From NCBI GenBank assembly GCA_964445105.1, contig CAYUJS010000023.1, forward strand, positions 1 to 27,424: DNA of 27,424 nucleotides, in the 5' to 3' direction. A program made the position numbers and the translations under genes. A model generated the notes under the pieces. That model made no database searches. It saw only the letters and a program-made list of their open reading frames with translations, and was not told where the DNA came from. The stretch is from CAWBNS01 sp964445105. GTDB taxonomy: Bacteria > Chlamydiota > Chlamydiia > Chlamydiales > JAJFMA01. Shown here one piece after another: positions 16,019 to 24,401 of the stretch (positions within the stretch are counted from its first letter, which is position 1; each line of letters begins with the position of its first letter).

Positions 16019-16354
16019 CTAGGTCATCCGAAAGATAATGTTGCGTATCTCAACTGATGGTGCTTTGCAGCGCATCCTGTCTAAAATGCGACGTTTGTCC
16101 TGGCAAAGCAAGCTGTACAATGTAGAGTTTTTGACCTTCACCACTAAGGTCCCCTCGCTAAAATTCTCGGCGCATGCCATCTGGGCGTGCGTAGGACCAA
16201 TCACCTCAGGCCAAGCTAGTAAAACAGTATCCGGGCTGTCCTGAACGCCTTTGCGCAAAAGCTCCACCACTGTAGGGGCGATCTCGGCTAAGAAATGGCT
16301 AGTGCGATGCGTTCCCACATAGTCTTTCGGATTTCGCCTTCTCCAACCTGCCAC
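16019..16354 (-). CDS. dciA: DUF721 protein, DciA-type helicase loader
   Basis: A 111-residue protein with a GTG start. The segment LLAWPEVIGPTHAQMACAEN and then GTLVVKVKNSTLYSLLCQDK shows the W-x-x-V-(V/I)-G and hydrophobic-strand pattern of DUF721. In many bacteria DUF721 proteins (DciA) load the replicative helicase DnaB when DnaC/DnaI are absent. It sits directly ahead of gyrB and near holB, a replication context. It corresponds by position to Chlamydia CT191. The DciA role is inferred from family membership. Its basic N-terminus (WRRRNPKD) could contact DNA. Confidence 0.75.
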   Translation of the reverse strand: MAGWRRRNPKDYVGTHRTSHFLAEIAPTVVELLRKGVQDSPDTVLLAWPEVIGPTHAQMACAENFSEGTLVVKVKNSTLYSLLCQDKRRILDRMRCKAPSVEIRNIIFRMT

Positions 16355-16458
16355 AACTGCCTACAAACACCGTTTTTAGATTGTTGAGCATACCAGATTG
16401 TAAAGCGAAACAGCAATATAAAAGGGAGGATTCAGAATTCAGGAGCATGCCATGACGA

Positions 16459-16581
16459 CTATTTGCTAAAAGGATCTAGCTGGTAGAAAGGGTGATCTTC
16501 GACAAGACCCAAAAACAGCCGCCCGCCGCACAAAACCATCGATAAAACAGGGGCGAGCCTGGCAGTGCTTTCGGCGGCAAC
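16459..16581 (-). pseudogene. Relic or very small reading frame between ispH and dciA
   Basis: A 40-codon frame, open from just after a TAA at 16582-16584 to a TAG at 16459-16461, has protein-like composition: VLSMVLCGGRLFLGLVEDHP and then FYQLDPFSK. There is no good start or ribosome-binding site; the only ATG would give 26 residues. It looks like the surviving C-terminus of a lost gene. No family is recognised. The rest of the 16355-16603 gap shows nothing else. Confidence 0.3.
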
Positions 16582-16603
16582 TTATCCCCACTTTCCCGAG
16601 CCC

Positions 16604-17518
16604 CTAAAATTTAGGCAGCTGAAAGACTACCTCTTCAACCGTGTAGACAACATCTTCTACCTCTTTGACACCTAGCTCCCGCAATCGGTCGATGCAGCAT
16701 TGCACGACCTCTTCGGGGGTCGAAGCGCCGGCAGTGAGGCCGATCACCTTTACACCGGCTAGCCATTCACTGCGTATCTCTTGGGGACTGTTGAGCAAAT
16801 AGGCGGAAACCCCACGTCGCTCGGCCACTTCAAGTAGGCGGTTGGAATTAGAGCTCTGGGCATCGCCAATAACGAGTACTAGCTGGCACTCGGACACTAT
16901 TTCTCGTAGAGCCATCTGACGGTTAGTAGTGGCATAGCAGATGGAAGAGCTGGGCAGGGTTTTGGCCTGCGGATATCTGGCTAGCAGAGCATCCACGACC
17001 TCTTTGACGTCATCCAAGCTGAGGGTGGTTTGTGTCACGTAAAACAATTTCTGATCGGTGGCAAACTCCAGCCCGCGCACATCCTGCACACTTTCGACCA
17101 CAGTAGTGGCCTCGGGAACTTCACCCGCTATCCCTATGATTTCCACATGCTCTTTGTGGCCGATCAGAACGATGTGGAAGCCCTTGGCCGCATATTGCCT
17201 CGCCGCGGAATGGACGCGTGTCACGAGCCCACAAGTCGCATCTATTTCCACTAGTTTTCTTCGTTTTGCATGCTCACGTACAGAGGGAGCGACACCATGC
17301 GCCGAATAGATGACTCTAGCGCCTTCGGGTACTTCGTCGAGATTTTCAATAAAAATGGCGCCCTTTCGCTTGAGCCCTTCCACCACGTGGCGATTGTGGA
17401 CAATCTCGTGTTTGACATACACAGGAGCGCCCCAGAGAGCCAGGGCTTTTTCTACGGTCTCGATAGCGCGATCTACGCCGGCGCAAAAGCCACGCGGTTT
17501 AGATAAAAGAAGTTTCAT
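16604..17518 (-). CDS. ispH: 4-hydroxy-3-methylbut-2-enyl diphosphate reductase
   Basis: The last enzyme of the MEP isoprenoid pathway; it converts HMBPP to IPP and DMAPP with a 4Fe-4S cluster. It has 304 residues. Cys12, Cys96 and Cys194 are the cluster ligands. His41, His74, His124 and Glu126 match the substrate-binding and proton-relay residues. The length is normal. The ATG overlaps the stop of the upstream phosphatase by 4 bp (ATGA), so the two are translationally coupled. Its product feeds prenyl chains, including the menaquinone tail made with the operon at 5781-8623, though nothing shows shared regulation. Confidence 0.95.
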   Translation of the reverse strand: MKLLLSKPRGFCAGVDRAIETVEKALALWGAPVYVKHEIVHNRHVVEGLKRKGAIFIENLDEVPEGARVIYSAHGVAPSVREHAKRRKLVEIDATCGLVTRVHSAARQYAAKGFHIVLIGHKEHVEIIGIAGEVPEATTVVESVQDVRGLEFATDQKLFYVTQTTLSLDDVKEVVDALLARYPQAKTLPSSSICYATTNRQMALREIVSECQLVLVIGDAQSSNSNRLLEVAERRGVSAYLLNSPQEIRSEWLAGVKVIGLTAGASTPEEVVQCCIDRLRELGVKEVEDVVYTVEEVVFQLPKF

Positions 17519-17985
17519 ACATTCTCTTTTATCTTTTCCAGAAGCCCTTCACAGCTATCTTCCAGCATGTCTAATACAACTTCGAAAGCACCGTCGTTAC
17601 TATAAAATGGATCGGGAATGTCCTGGTTGTGGAAACTTTTGCTAAATGCTGTAACAAGGTGTAGCTTAGCGCGCTGCTCCGCAGTTTCAGCGCAGTCGTG
17701 GAGCAGTTTTAGCACCTCTTGGTCGACGGCTAAAATATAATCAAAGCGACCAAAAAACTCTTTCTGAAAAACCTGCGCTCTGTTTGCCAGCACAACGCCC
17801 CGCAGCTCCGCGCTCTTGCGCATGCGACTATCAGCAAAATGGCCCACATGCCAATTGCCCATGCCACAGCTATCCACGACCAGTGCGCTGTCTTCAGCTG
17901 TTTGATCGGCAAGGTGACGTAGAAGGCCGGCGGCCGCCGGAGAACGGCAAATATTTCCCATACACACAAACAATACAGCGACCAC
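17515..17985 (-). CDS. Low-molecular-weight protein tyrosine phosphatase
   Basis: The GTG at 17985 is preferred: AGGAG (17995-17991) is five bases upstream and overlaps the kinase stop codon. A longer frame from TTG 18015 would overlap the kinase and lacks such a site. The resulting 156-residue protein begins MVAVLFVCMGNICRSP. Cys8 and Arg14 form the Cx5R phosphate loop, and Asp125 in DPFY is the general acid. All catalytic elements of the LMW-PTP family are present. ArsC-type reductases share the fold, but the DPFY motif favours a phosphatase. Its position after a Ser/Thr-type kinase suggests a signalling pair, although the natural substrate is unknown. Confidence 0.88.
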   Translation of the reverse strand: MVAVLFVCMGNICRSPAAAGLLRHLADQTAEDSALVVDSCGMGNWHVGHFADSRMRKSAELRGVVLANRAQVFQKEFFGRFDYILAVDQEVLKLLHDCAETAEQRAKLHLVTAFSKSFHNQDIPDPFYSNDGAFEVVLDMLEDSCEGLLEKIKENV

Positions 17986-17993
17986 GGCAGCTC

Positions 17994-19745
17994 CTAGCGT
18001 ACGTCTGCCGCACAACGAAACCCGTAGGTACTGTTGACTGTGCCTGGGTTATTGCGGTGTCTTCTTGCGCAGCGCAGATCGTCCTGCAGACTCTTCCAGC
18101 AGCCACCTCTCAATACGCGGTAGACGCCTTGCACAGGGCCTTTGGGGTTATCTGGCTCTTGCACAGATTTTTCGTAAAAATTGTAGTCATACCAATCCTG
18201 GCACCACTCGTAAACGTTGCCAGCCATGTCGTATAGCCCGCCCGCCGTGGGGGGATAAGTAGCTATAGGCGCTGTGTCAGCGCTGAAGTAGTGTGCTTGA
18301 TGCTTGTCGATCGTCTGGCCTGTGGGGTAGCGAAGCTCCTGGCCCGCGCCACTGCAAGCCACTTCCCATTCTGCCTCGGTCGGTAAACGCTTGCCAACCC
18401 ACTTAGCATAGGCGAAAGCGCCGTACCAAGTGACACCCACTACCGGGTGCTTTTGATAGCCAGATTCAATGCTTAATTTGCCCCCGCTGCGTTTAATGCG
18501 CGACTCGCGCAAGCGAATCAGATCGCGGTGATAGAGATCTTTTTCACCCCCCATCACGGTCAGGAAACGCACAAACTGCTCGTTGGTGACCGCATGTACA
18601 TCGATCGCATAGCTGTCGAGATTGATCTGATGCCTTGGCACTTCGTCGCGCTGACCGTCCGTACTTCCGCGCCAGTATCTGCCTGCAGAAATCACGATCA
18701 TTTCTGTCGGCATCGGCAGGATATCTGAATGCTCTTTTTCTTCTGTCTGATAAACACGCACTGTTGAATCCACCCGAAAAGCCAATTCGGGATTTAAATC
18801 TACGGTGGGTCTTGTCAACTGTGAAGTCTGAATCACCGGTTGCGGGCTCTCGTAAGCCACGTCGCCAGTTAACTGCCGCATTGCGTGCACTAACGAAGCA
18901 GGACGGCGTAAAGGGTCGCGCTGTAGACAGCTGCGTATCAACTCTTCCCAATGCAATTTATGCGTAAGAACGGGAAAATCGATCACCCCCTCAGGCACTT
19001 GGCCACATAGCAAATAGTAAGCTAACACGCCAAAACTATAAGCATCTGTGCGGCTGGCTACCTCAGTCTCCGAGCGGCCCCAGCGTTGTTCTGGGGCCAT
19101 AAACGCCCAGGTCTGCAGGTAACTTCCGTGCCCCCCGCCAAGCTCCCCAGCAGCTGTTTGTGCAACGGCGTGGAAAGCACGCAAAAGATGGTTGCCCCAG
19201 CCCAGCATCCGAGCCAACCCAATATCTGTCAAAGCCACATTCAGCGGCTCCTGGCTATTGCGCAACAAGATGTTATTCAACTTTAAACCGCCGTGGAATG
19301 AATGCTTATGTACCGCATCCAACGCTTCAGCCACCTGTAACAATAGCTGGTACAAACTATCTTCTGAAAGTCGGCTGCCGTGCTGCTGCATCCAATCGGC
19401 CAAGTTCACGCTATTGCCGGCGCCATCTAGCACTGCTTCAAATACTAATCCGTATCGCCCATTAGCTTCGACAATATTATGTAAGCGGGCTAAATGCGGA
19501 TGCTCAAGCTGGGCTAGACGCGCCACCTCAGCCTCAAACCGCTCGATAAATCCAGAGACGCTCACCAAATCGTTTGGCAGAACCTTCACTACGCAAGGAC
19601 GTCTCATTAATCTATGCTCAGCCAGAAAGGCTTCGCCCAACGCGCCAACGCCCAAGCTCTTTAGAAGCTGATAATCCCCCAGACTGTCCGCTGCCGTAGC
19701 CACCGCCACGTCGCACGAATCGCTCCGAAATCCGCGATTATCCAT
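17994..19745 (-). CDS. pkn1: Pkn1-like kinase domain fused to FGE/SUMF1 domain
   Basis: The ATG at 19745 is chosen because GGGAG lies 7 bases upstream; a GTG at 19775 would overlap the previous gene. It encodes 583 residues. The kinase domain spans about 22-295: glycine loop GVGALGEAF (32-40), Lys54, HGGLKLNN (151-158), DIG (174-176) and APE (217-219). The catalytic HRD aspartate is replaced by Gly153, so it may be a weak kinase or pseudokinase. From about 350 to the end is a formylglycine-generating-enzyme/SUMF1 domain (GNVYEWCQDWYD, VLRGGCWKS, RCARRHRNNPG, YGFRCA). Only one of the two active-site cysteines of true FGEs is clearly placed, so enzyme activity is doubtful. This architecture matches Chlamydia Pkn1 (CT145). 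Confidence 0.85.
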   Translation of the reverse strand: MDNRGFRSDSCDVAVATAADSLGDYQLLKSLGVGALGEAFLAEHRLMRRPCVVKVLPNDLVSVSGFIERFEAEVARLAQLEHPHLARLHNIVEANGRYGLVFEAVLDGAGNSVNLADWMQQHGSRLSEDSLYQLLLQVAEALDAVHKHSFHGGLKLNNILLRNSQEPLNVALTDIGLARMLGWGNHLLRAFHAVAQTAAGELGGGHGSYLQTWAFMAPEQRWGRSETEVASRTDAYSFGVLAYYLLCGQVPEGVIDFPVLTHKLHWEELIRSCLQRDPLRRPASLVHAMRQLTGDVAYESPQPVIQTSQLTRPTVDLNPELAFRVDSTVRVYQTEEKEHSDILPMPTEMIVISAGRYWRGSTDGQRDEVPRHQINLDSYAIDVHAVTNEQFVRFLTVMGGEKDLYHRDLIRLRESRIKRSGGKLSIESGYQKHPVVGVTWYGAFAYAKWVGKRLPTEAEWEVACSGAGQELRYPTGQTIDKHQAHYFSADTAPIATYPPTAGGLYDMAGNVYEWCQDWYDYNFYEKSVQEPDNPKGPVQGVYRVLRGGCWKSLQDDLRCARRHRNNPGTVNSTYGFRCAADVR

Positions 19746-19747
19746 TC

Positions 19748-20542
19748 CTAAGCTCCCTTGTACCCAGCCATCCACTCCTCAGCAGCCCTGATCGCGCGGC
19801 CCTCTCCATAGCGCGACTTCGCCTGTTCTAGTAGGCGCTGCGCAAGGTCCATCCGGCCGGTCTCTGCTGCTTCTTTAATAAAAAAGAGGAATTCCTCTCT
19901 CGGTAGGATCATAGGGGCCGCCAGCATATTGTTCAAGGATGTCGCGGTCACCTCCGCCTTTTTCTCGCTGGGGGCAAATGCGATCGCCATTTTGTATAAC
20001 CCGTAGTCCCCCTGATATTGCGCTAGCCCTTTTAAGGCAGACTGATAAATCCGCTGGCGATAGCGCGCTTTTTCTTCAGGTGTCTTAGCCCACAGCATGA
20101 GCTTCAGATCCAGCAGCGCCCTTGTTTTGTCGGCTAAATAATGGTTAGGTAGATGGCGATAGCTGGGGTAGAACCGCGCAAAGAACTCCTCAAAATCCCC
20201 GCTGTTAGCATAAGCAAGAGCAAGCAGATACTGCAAACGATAATAGTCCGGATGCAGCGCCAAAGCGTTCCCATACTCTTGGCGCAGCCGCGCCGCTACT
20301 TGCTTAGCCTTAGAACTTGATTCTGATAAATATAGCTTTTGTGCCTCTTCATAAAGCACCTTTTCAGCTTCTGTTAGCTGAGGAGGAGGCTGGGCTGCCG
20401 TTTCATCAAGCGCTTGGAGAAAGGTGCAAAACGCCCTCTCCAATTCTTGTTCTTGGGCGTATCTGATTGCCAGCTCTACCTTCTGCTGTGCATTAGCTAA
20501 CAACAGCATCGGTATCAATAAACTAAGGACCACCAAGCGCAT
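19748..20542 (-). CDS. Secreted/periplasmic helical repeat protein
   Basis: A 264-residue protein. Residues 1-18 (MRLVVLSLLIPMLLLANA) are a typical cleavable signal peptide. The rest is helical with TPR/SEL-like features, for example LQYLLALAYANSGDFEEFFA, and many Ala-rich helices. No catalytic motif is seen. It ends two bases before the kinase ATG, and the ribosome-binding site of the kinase lies within its last codons, so the two are co-translated. A periplasmic partner for the kinase/FGE protein is possible but is inference from position only. Confidence 0.7.
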   Translation of the reverse strand: MRLVVLSLLIPMLLLANAQQKVELAIRYAQEQELERAFCTFLQALDETAAQPPPQLTEAEKVLYEEAQKLYLSESSSKAKQVAARLRQEYGNALALHPDYYRLQYLLALAYANSGDFEEFFARFYPSYRHLPNHYLADKTRALLDLKLMLWAKTPEEKARYRQRIYQSALKGLAQYQGDYGLYKMAIAFAPSEKKAEVTATSLNNMLAAPMILPREEFLFFIKEAAETGRMDLAQRLLEQAKSRYGEGRAIRAAEEWMAGYKGA

Positions 20543-20633
20543 CGCACACTCTCACATATTAAAGACTTATCTTATAGCCCAAACACTGGGAAAAAGAAAA
20601 CCCCCAGATCGTGCTAAAAAAAGCCTGTTGACT

Positions 20634-20663
20634 CTCCCTTGCTAAACGTTTTTTTAGCGGGAG
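20634..20663. promoter_or_regulatory. Hairpin between divergent genes
   Basis: CTCCC (20634-20638) and GCTAAA (20641-20646) pair with TTTAGC (20653-20658) and GGGAG (20659-20663). That is eleven pairs with a 2-base bulge and 6-base loop. It lies in the 193-bp gap between the secreted-protein gene and yidC. No T-run follows on either strand. It could be an operator or leader structure. Confidence 0.4.
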
Positions 20664-20699
20664 CTGCCGCTAGCGCATAAACGCTCACTCTGCTAGTCT

Positions 20700-20705
20700 T
20701 ATACT
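20700..20705 (+). promoter_or_regulatory. Candidate -10 box for yidC
   Basis: TATACT lies 31 bases before the yidC ATG in an AT-rich stretch. The matching -35 (about 20677-20682) is poor. The ribosome-binding site CGGGA follows about 8 bases before the start. Confidence 0.3.
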
Positions 20706-20735
20706 TTTTAAACACAAAAATCACGGGATTTCAGC

Positions 20736-23207
20736 ATGGATAGGCGCACTTTTATATTCCTCATTTTAATGGCTGCCACCTTTTTTGGAATGAACCTCTT
20801 TTTTTCCTACCACCAGCAAGAATCCAATAGACAATGGGTTTCAGCGCAAGAGCAAAGCAAAGCCCAAAAGCAAAAAGCGCTCTCGGCTGATATCGCCCGC
20901 CGCACCCTCACCGAAGCAGAACTGCCTCTGATTGAGCTCTACGAAGACGAGACCGGGACAAGACCTCTTACGACAGCTGTACAAGCGCCCGGCGGCCTGT
21001 TGACTCTCGCATGGACCCACAACATGCCGCAAAAAGTTTACGTCGGCAAAAGAGCCTACAGCCTCAAAAGCGCTAGTGGCCTGTCACTGCCAGCCGTCTA
21101 TCTTGCGTCCGACGCAACAACTCTCACAGTCGCCGCGCCTGCCGAATTAGGCACCTACGAGCTGCAGGTAATCACGCCCTCGGTCGATAATCCTAAAGCT
21201 GTTTCCATCGCGCTTGGCGAGCTCAAAGACGGTCACTTTAACCTCGTGGCCACCCAACTGAACCCAGAACTACGCCAGCAATTTGCCTTGCCAACCGCCA
21301 ACTCTATCGTGCTACGCAAAACAGCACAGGGATACCTACCCTTAGGTATCTACGAGCCAGACGCTCATGAATTTAAACCGTTAAAAAGCTACAACATCCC
21401 TGCTCTCTCACTGCTGGCGGAGACCGTTGTTCTGCAACCTGACGCCAAAGAAAGAACCAATGTGCAGAAGTTTTATGTATTACAAAACGACTACCAGCAG
21501 ATCGTATTGACAAACGTAGGTGGAGCCATTGCCGAAATTAACCTCCCCTTTGAAAGCGACACAAACAAAGTCAGCGTGGTCAAAGAGATCGAAACCGACC
21601 GCGAGTTGATCGCGCGCTCTCCTGCCGACTCTACCTTCCCTGCTCATGCCTACTCCATTGTCGGCACAGATGGCAAAACACGAGAGGCTCAAGGCCAGCT
21701 CGGGGGCTACTACCCCTTATTGCGCAGAGGCATTTCAGGCAAAGAAATCATGCGAAATCCTCACTACTACGCGCTCAATATCATCTCAGAATACCCAGAA
21801 ACAGCAGAGCGCGTCTACCAAGTCAAACAGTTTACGCACGACACTATCGTCTTTGAAACCGTGCAAAGCCATCGCCGCATCACAAAAACTTACTCTCTCA
21901 AACAGGATAGCGCCGCTCCCTACTGCCTCGACCTAACCGTTGACATCGACGGCACTGCCAATGGCCTCTGGATTACCTCCGGCGTACCAGAAGTAGAACT
22001 AATCTCCAGCGCTCCAGCGCCAGATCTTAAATTACGCATTATGCGCAATGCCAAAGGTGAAGTAGAACAGGTAGATCTGCCAAAAGATGCCGTAACCGTC
22101 AGCTCTGTGCAAGCCGACTGGGTATGTAACTCCAACGGGTTCTTTGGGCTCATACTGGACCCCCTCACCGAAATCGATGCCGGCTATAAAGCACTGCGCC
22201 TCTCTTCCCGGTCCATTCCCTCCCGCTTAACGATTCTCGACGCTAATAATGACAAATACAAAGAGAGCGATTTACCTGGCTACGAGTTCCTGCTTCCTCT
22301 GAGAGAAAGCGGCGGCTCCATGCGGTTTCGCCTCTATGCAGGGCCCTTTTCAGATACAATCCTCAAACAAGTCGATCGCGCATTATCTGATCCGGCCACC
22401 GGCTACAACCCCAAATACACCGACTGCCAAAGTTATTTTGGCATCTTCACTGCCGTCTCCGAGCCTTTTTCTAAATTTTTGCTAGTCATCATGAACGCGA
22501 TCCACACCCTCACGGGCTCGTGGGCGCTCTCCATCTTCCTGGTAACCGTCGTGTTACGTATCATGATGTATCCGCTGAACGCCTGGTCCATGAAATCTAT
22601 GGCTCGCATGCAGCAGATCAACCCCGAGATACAAGCCATACAAGAAAGATATAAAAAAGACTCGCGCAAGTCGCAGATGGCCATCATGAACCTCTACCGC
22701 GAGCGTGGGATAAATCCTATCTCCGGCTGCTTTCCAATGCTGATCCAAATGCCCTTTTTGATCGGCATGTATGACCTGCTAAAATCCAACTTTGATCTGC
22801 GCGGCGCCTCTTTCATCCCCGGATGGATCGACAACCTCGCAAGCCCCGATGTGCTCTTTAGCTGGAACACGCCTATTTTCTTCGTGGGAAATGAGTTTCA
22901 CCTACTGCCAGTCCTGCTGGGAGCTACCATGTTCCTGCAACAAAGGCTCATGTCCCCTAAGGTAGATCCAAAAAATATGACGGACCAACAACGTCAACAG
23001 CGCGCCATGGGTTCGATGATGACCGTTGTCTTCACCGTAATGTTCTACAACTTCCCTTCCGGACTGAATATCTACTGGCTCTCTTCCACGCTGCTAGGTG
23101 CGCTCCAACAATGGTACACCACTAAAAAGCTGGCAGCCTTCAAACCCGCTATCCAGCCAGTAGAAGTGCAAGTGCCCAAAAAGGGGCCTAAAACGAAAAA
23201 CGGCTAA
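20736..23207 (+). CDS. yidC: Membrane protein insertase YidC
   Basis: It inserts and folds inner-membrane proteins, alone or with SecYEG. It has 823 residues, much longer than E. coli YidC (548) and close to the long chlamydial form. Residues about 5-24 are an N-terminal helix, followed by a very large periplasmic domain to about 560. The conserved core then begins YFGIFTAVSEPFSKFLLVIM. Arg608 in VVLRIMMYPL is the arginine of the hydrophilic groove. GCFPMLIQMPFLIGMYDLL and FNFPSGLNIYW-type helices (here YNFPSGLNIYW) complete the core. The tail is Lys-rich, which suits ribosome contact. The gene stands alone between a divergent gene and its own terminator. Confidence 0.96.
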   Translation: MDRRTFIFLILMAATFFGMNLFFSYHQQESNRQWVSAQEQSKAQKQKALSADIARRTLTEAELPLIELYEDETGTRPLTTAVQAPGGLLTLAWTHNMPQKVYVGKRAYSLKSASGLSLPAVYLASDATTLTVAAPAELGTYELQVITPSVDNPKAVSIALGELKDGHFNLVATQLNPELRQQFALPTANSIVLRKTAQGYLPLGIYEPDAHEFKPLKSYNIPALSLLAETVVLQPDAKERTNVQKFYVLQNDYQQIVLTNVGGAIAEINLPFESDTNKVSVVKEIETDRELIARSPADSTFPAHAYSIVGTDGKTREAQGQLGGYYPLLRRGISGKEIMRNPHYYALNIISEYPETAERVYQVKQFTHDTIVFETVQSHRRITKTYSLKQDSAAPYCLDLTVDIDGTANGLWITSGVPEVELISSAPAPDLKLRIMRNAKGEVEQVDLPKDAVTVSSVQADWVCNSNGFFGLILDPLTEIDAGYKALRLSSRSIPSRLTILDANNDKYKESDLPGYEFLLPLRESGGSMRFRLYAGPFSDTILKQVDRALSDPATGYNPKYTDCQSYFGIFTAVSEPFSKFLLVIMNAIHTLTGSWALSIFLVTVVLRIMMYPLNAWSMKSMARMQQINPEIQAIQERYKKDSRKSQMAIMNLYRERGINPISGCFPMLIQMPFLIGMYDLLKSNFDLRGASFIPGWIDNLASPDVLFSWNTPIFFVGNEFHLLPVLLGATMFLQQRLMSPKVDPKNMTDQQRQQRAMGSMMTVVFTVMFYNFPSGLNIYWLSSTLLGALQQWYTTKKLAAFKPAIQPVEVQVPKKGPKTKNG

Positions 23208-23219
23208 CACACCTTGAAA

Positions 23220-23264
23220 TCTACAAAATATGCCCACCCAATCTATCTGGGCAGGTTTTGTAGA
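23220..23264 (+). terminator. yidC terminator hairpin
   Basis: TCTACAAAA (23220-23228) pairs with TTTTGTAGA (23256-23264), and GCCCA (23232-23236) pairs inside with TGGGC (23248-23252). It starts 12 bases after the yidC stop and is followed by ATTTTC. Confidence 0.7.
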
Positions 23265-23709
23265 ATTTTCACAAACAAGACAAGTAGAGCTTTTAGCTAA
23301 CGCAGACAAGAAGAACGGGCCTTCAGGTAGCGCGTGCTGCGATTTGAAACTAAGTCCTCTCTGAATCAGTAAAATCAGAATGCCTAGAATAAGCCTGGCT
23401 CCTAAAACTAAGCGCGTAAGCAGCAAAACTACGCTGAACAGCCCCGCATGCATCATCTACCATGGCCTCACCAAGTCCGGAGAGGGTTTCGGCAAGTATC
23501 CCACTATCGGCCTTGAGCACAGCGAACACAATGTGCGACTGTGGGCCTGCAATATCGATAACAATTTGTGCTCCCAAGGAAAGTGCTAGAAGCTCTCGCC
23601 AGATCTCACGCAGGGAGGGCAAAAAATATCGGCAGAATTTTTAGAAAAACTGAGCGCTTAGCCCGCCTTAAGATCAGCCAGGTAACCCGGTCGTCGTCCC
23701 TTGCCCAAC
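23265..23709. other. Gene-poor stretch after yidC
   Basis: Several frames of 60-90 codons overlap on both strands, for example a minus frame from TTG 23622 with AQIVIDIAGPQSHIVF and a plus frame from ATG 23380. None has a ribosome-binding site or a recognised family, and they exclude one another. It may be decayed coding sequence next to the IS remnant. Confidence 0.4.
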
Positions 23710-24300
23710 TGTAATGCCCCAAAAAACTGGACAAGGGAATAAGATAATAAGCTCCCACTTGGAAAAGGAGCTTTATGAAGAAACGTAGGACTTACTTTAA
23801 GCCTCGTTCAAAGCCAAGGTGGCAACAGCGGCCCTTCGGCATGACAAAACTTTGGCTGAGATCGCCTCAGAACACAGTATTAGCCCCGTACAGGCGGTGA
23901 AGTGGAAAAAGCAAGCCTTGGAAGGCTTGCTTTGAGTGTTCGAGGACGGCTGCCAGAAAAAAGCGGTAAGTGCAGAGGAGGATCAAAAGATTCTCTACGA
24001 AAAAACAGGCCGACTAGAGATGCAACTAGATTGGCTAAAAAAAAATACGGCCTGGACCTTGAGTGAGAAGCGAGCGCTGGTTGACAGCGCGGATCCGAGC
24101 CTAACGGTTTCGGCTCAACGTGAAGCTTTGGGGCTGTCAAAATCGACAGTTTACTACGAGCCGGTTAGAGAGTCTGCAGAGAACCTGCGGATCACGAGGC
24201 AGCTAGATGAGCTTTATATAGTCTGTCCCTTTTATGGCTACAGGCGCATGACAGCGGCTTTAAACCGAACAGGCTATCAGGTCAACGAGAGCTTAGGATA
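23710..24300 (+). mobile_element. Truncated IS3-family insertion sequence
   Basis: The left end TGTAATGCCCCAAAAAACTG, continuing GACA, is of the IS3/IS150 type (TG..., CCCCAAAAA, TGGACA). A transposase remnant follows at once. The right part of the element, including the integrase core and right terminal repeat, is missing. A run of nine A (24037-24045) sits at the expected frameshift zone of orfA/orfB. Confidence 0.85.
23775..24300 (+). pseudogene. IS3-family transposase (orfA/orfB) remnant
   Basis: AAGGAG precedes an ATG at 23775 that reads MKKRRTYFKPR. The frame is then lost near 23811; the other frame resumes FKAKVATAALRHDKTLAEIA and WKKQALEGLL, the helix-turn-helix of orfA. A TGA at about 23933-23935 interrupts it, and the same frame continues VFEDGCQKKAV, LEMQLDWLKKN, SEKRALVDSADPSL, LGLSKSTVYYEP and CPFYGYRRMTAALNRTGYQVN, the start of orfB. 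It ends at a TAA at 24299-24301 before any DDE catalytic residues. It is thus triply inactivated: frameshift, nonsense codon and 3' loss. Confidence 0.85.
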
Positions 24301-24335
24301 ATTTGGCGATCCGAATTGCTGTTATGGTTCAAGGA

Positions 24336-24370
24336 TAGGGGGCTAAACTGGCCCTTGGCCAGCCCCCCTA
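24336..24370 (-). terminator. GC-rich hairpin downstream of the TPR gene
   Basis: TAGGGGGCT (24336-24344) pairs with AGCCCCCCTA (24361-24370) with one bulged base; the loop also contains two GGCC blocks able to pair. It lies about 30 bases after the stop of the minus-strand TPR gene. The lack of a T-run makes it an uncertain terminator. Confidence 0.4.
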
Positions 24371-24401
24371 CCCCCTTGAAAGGTTACACTTAGAGAAAGT
24401 T

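Noticed and set aside
17986..18015. A longer phosphatase starting at TTG 18015.
   Set aside because: AGGAG is spaced correctly for the GTG at 17985, and the shorter protein begins exactly where the family does.
23094..23456. A 120-codon minus-strand frame with a very hydrophobic start, overlapping the yidC 3' end.
   Set aside because: It runs antisense through the yidC terminator and the yidC C-terminus; the hydrophobicity is a frame effect.
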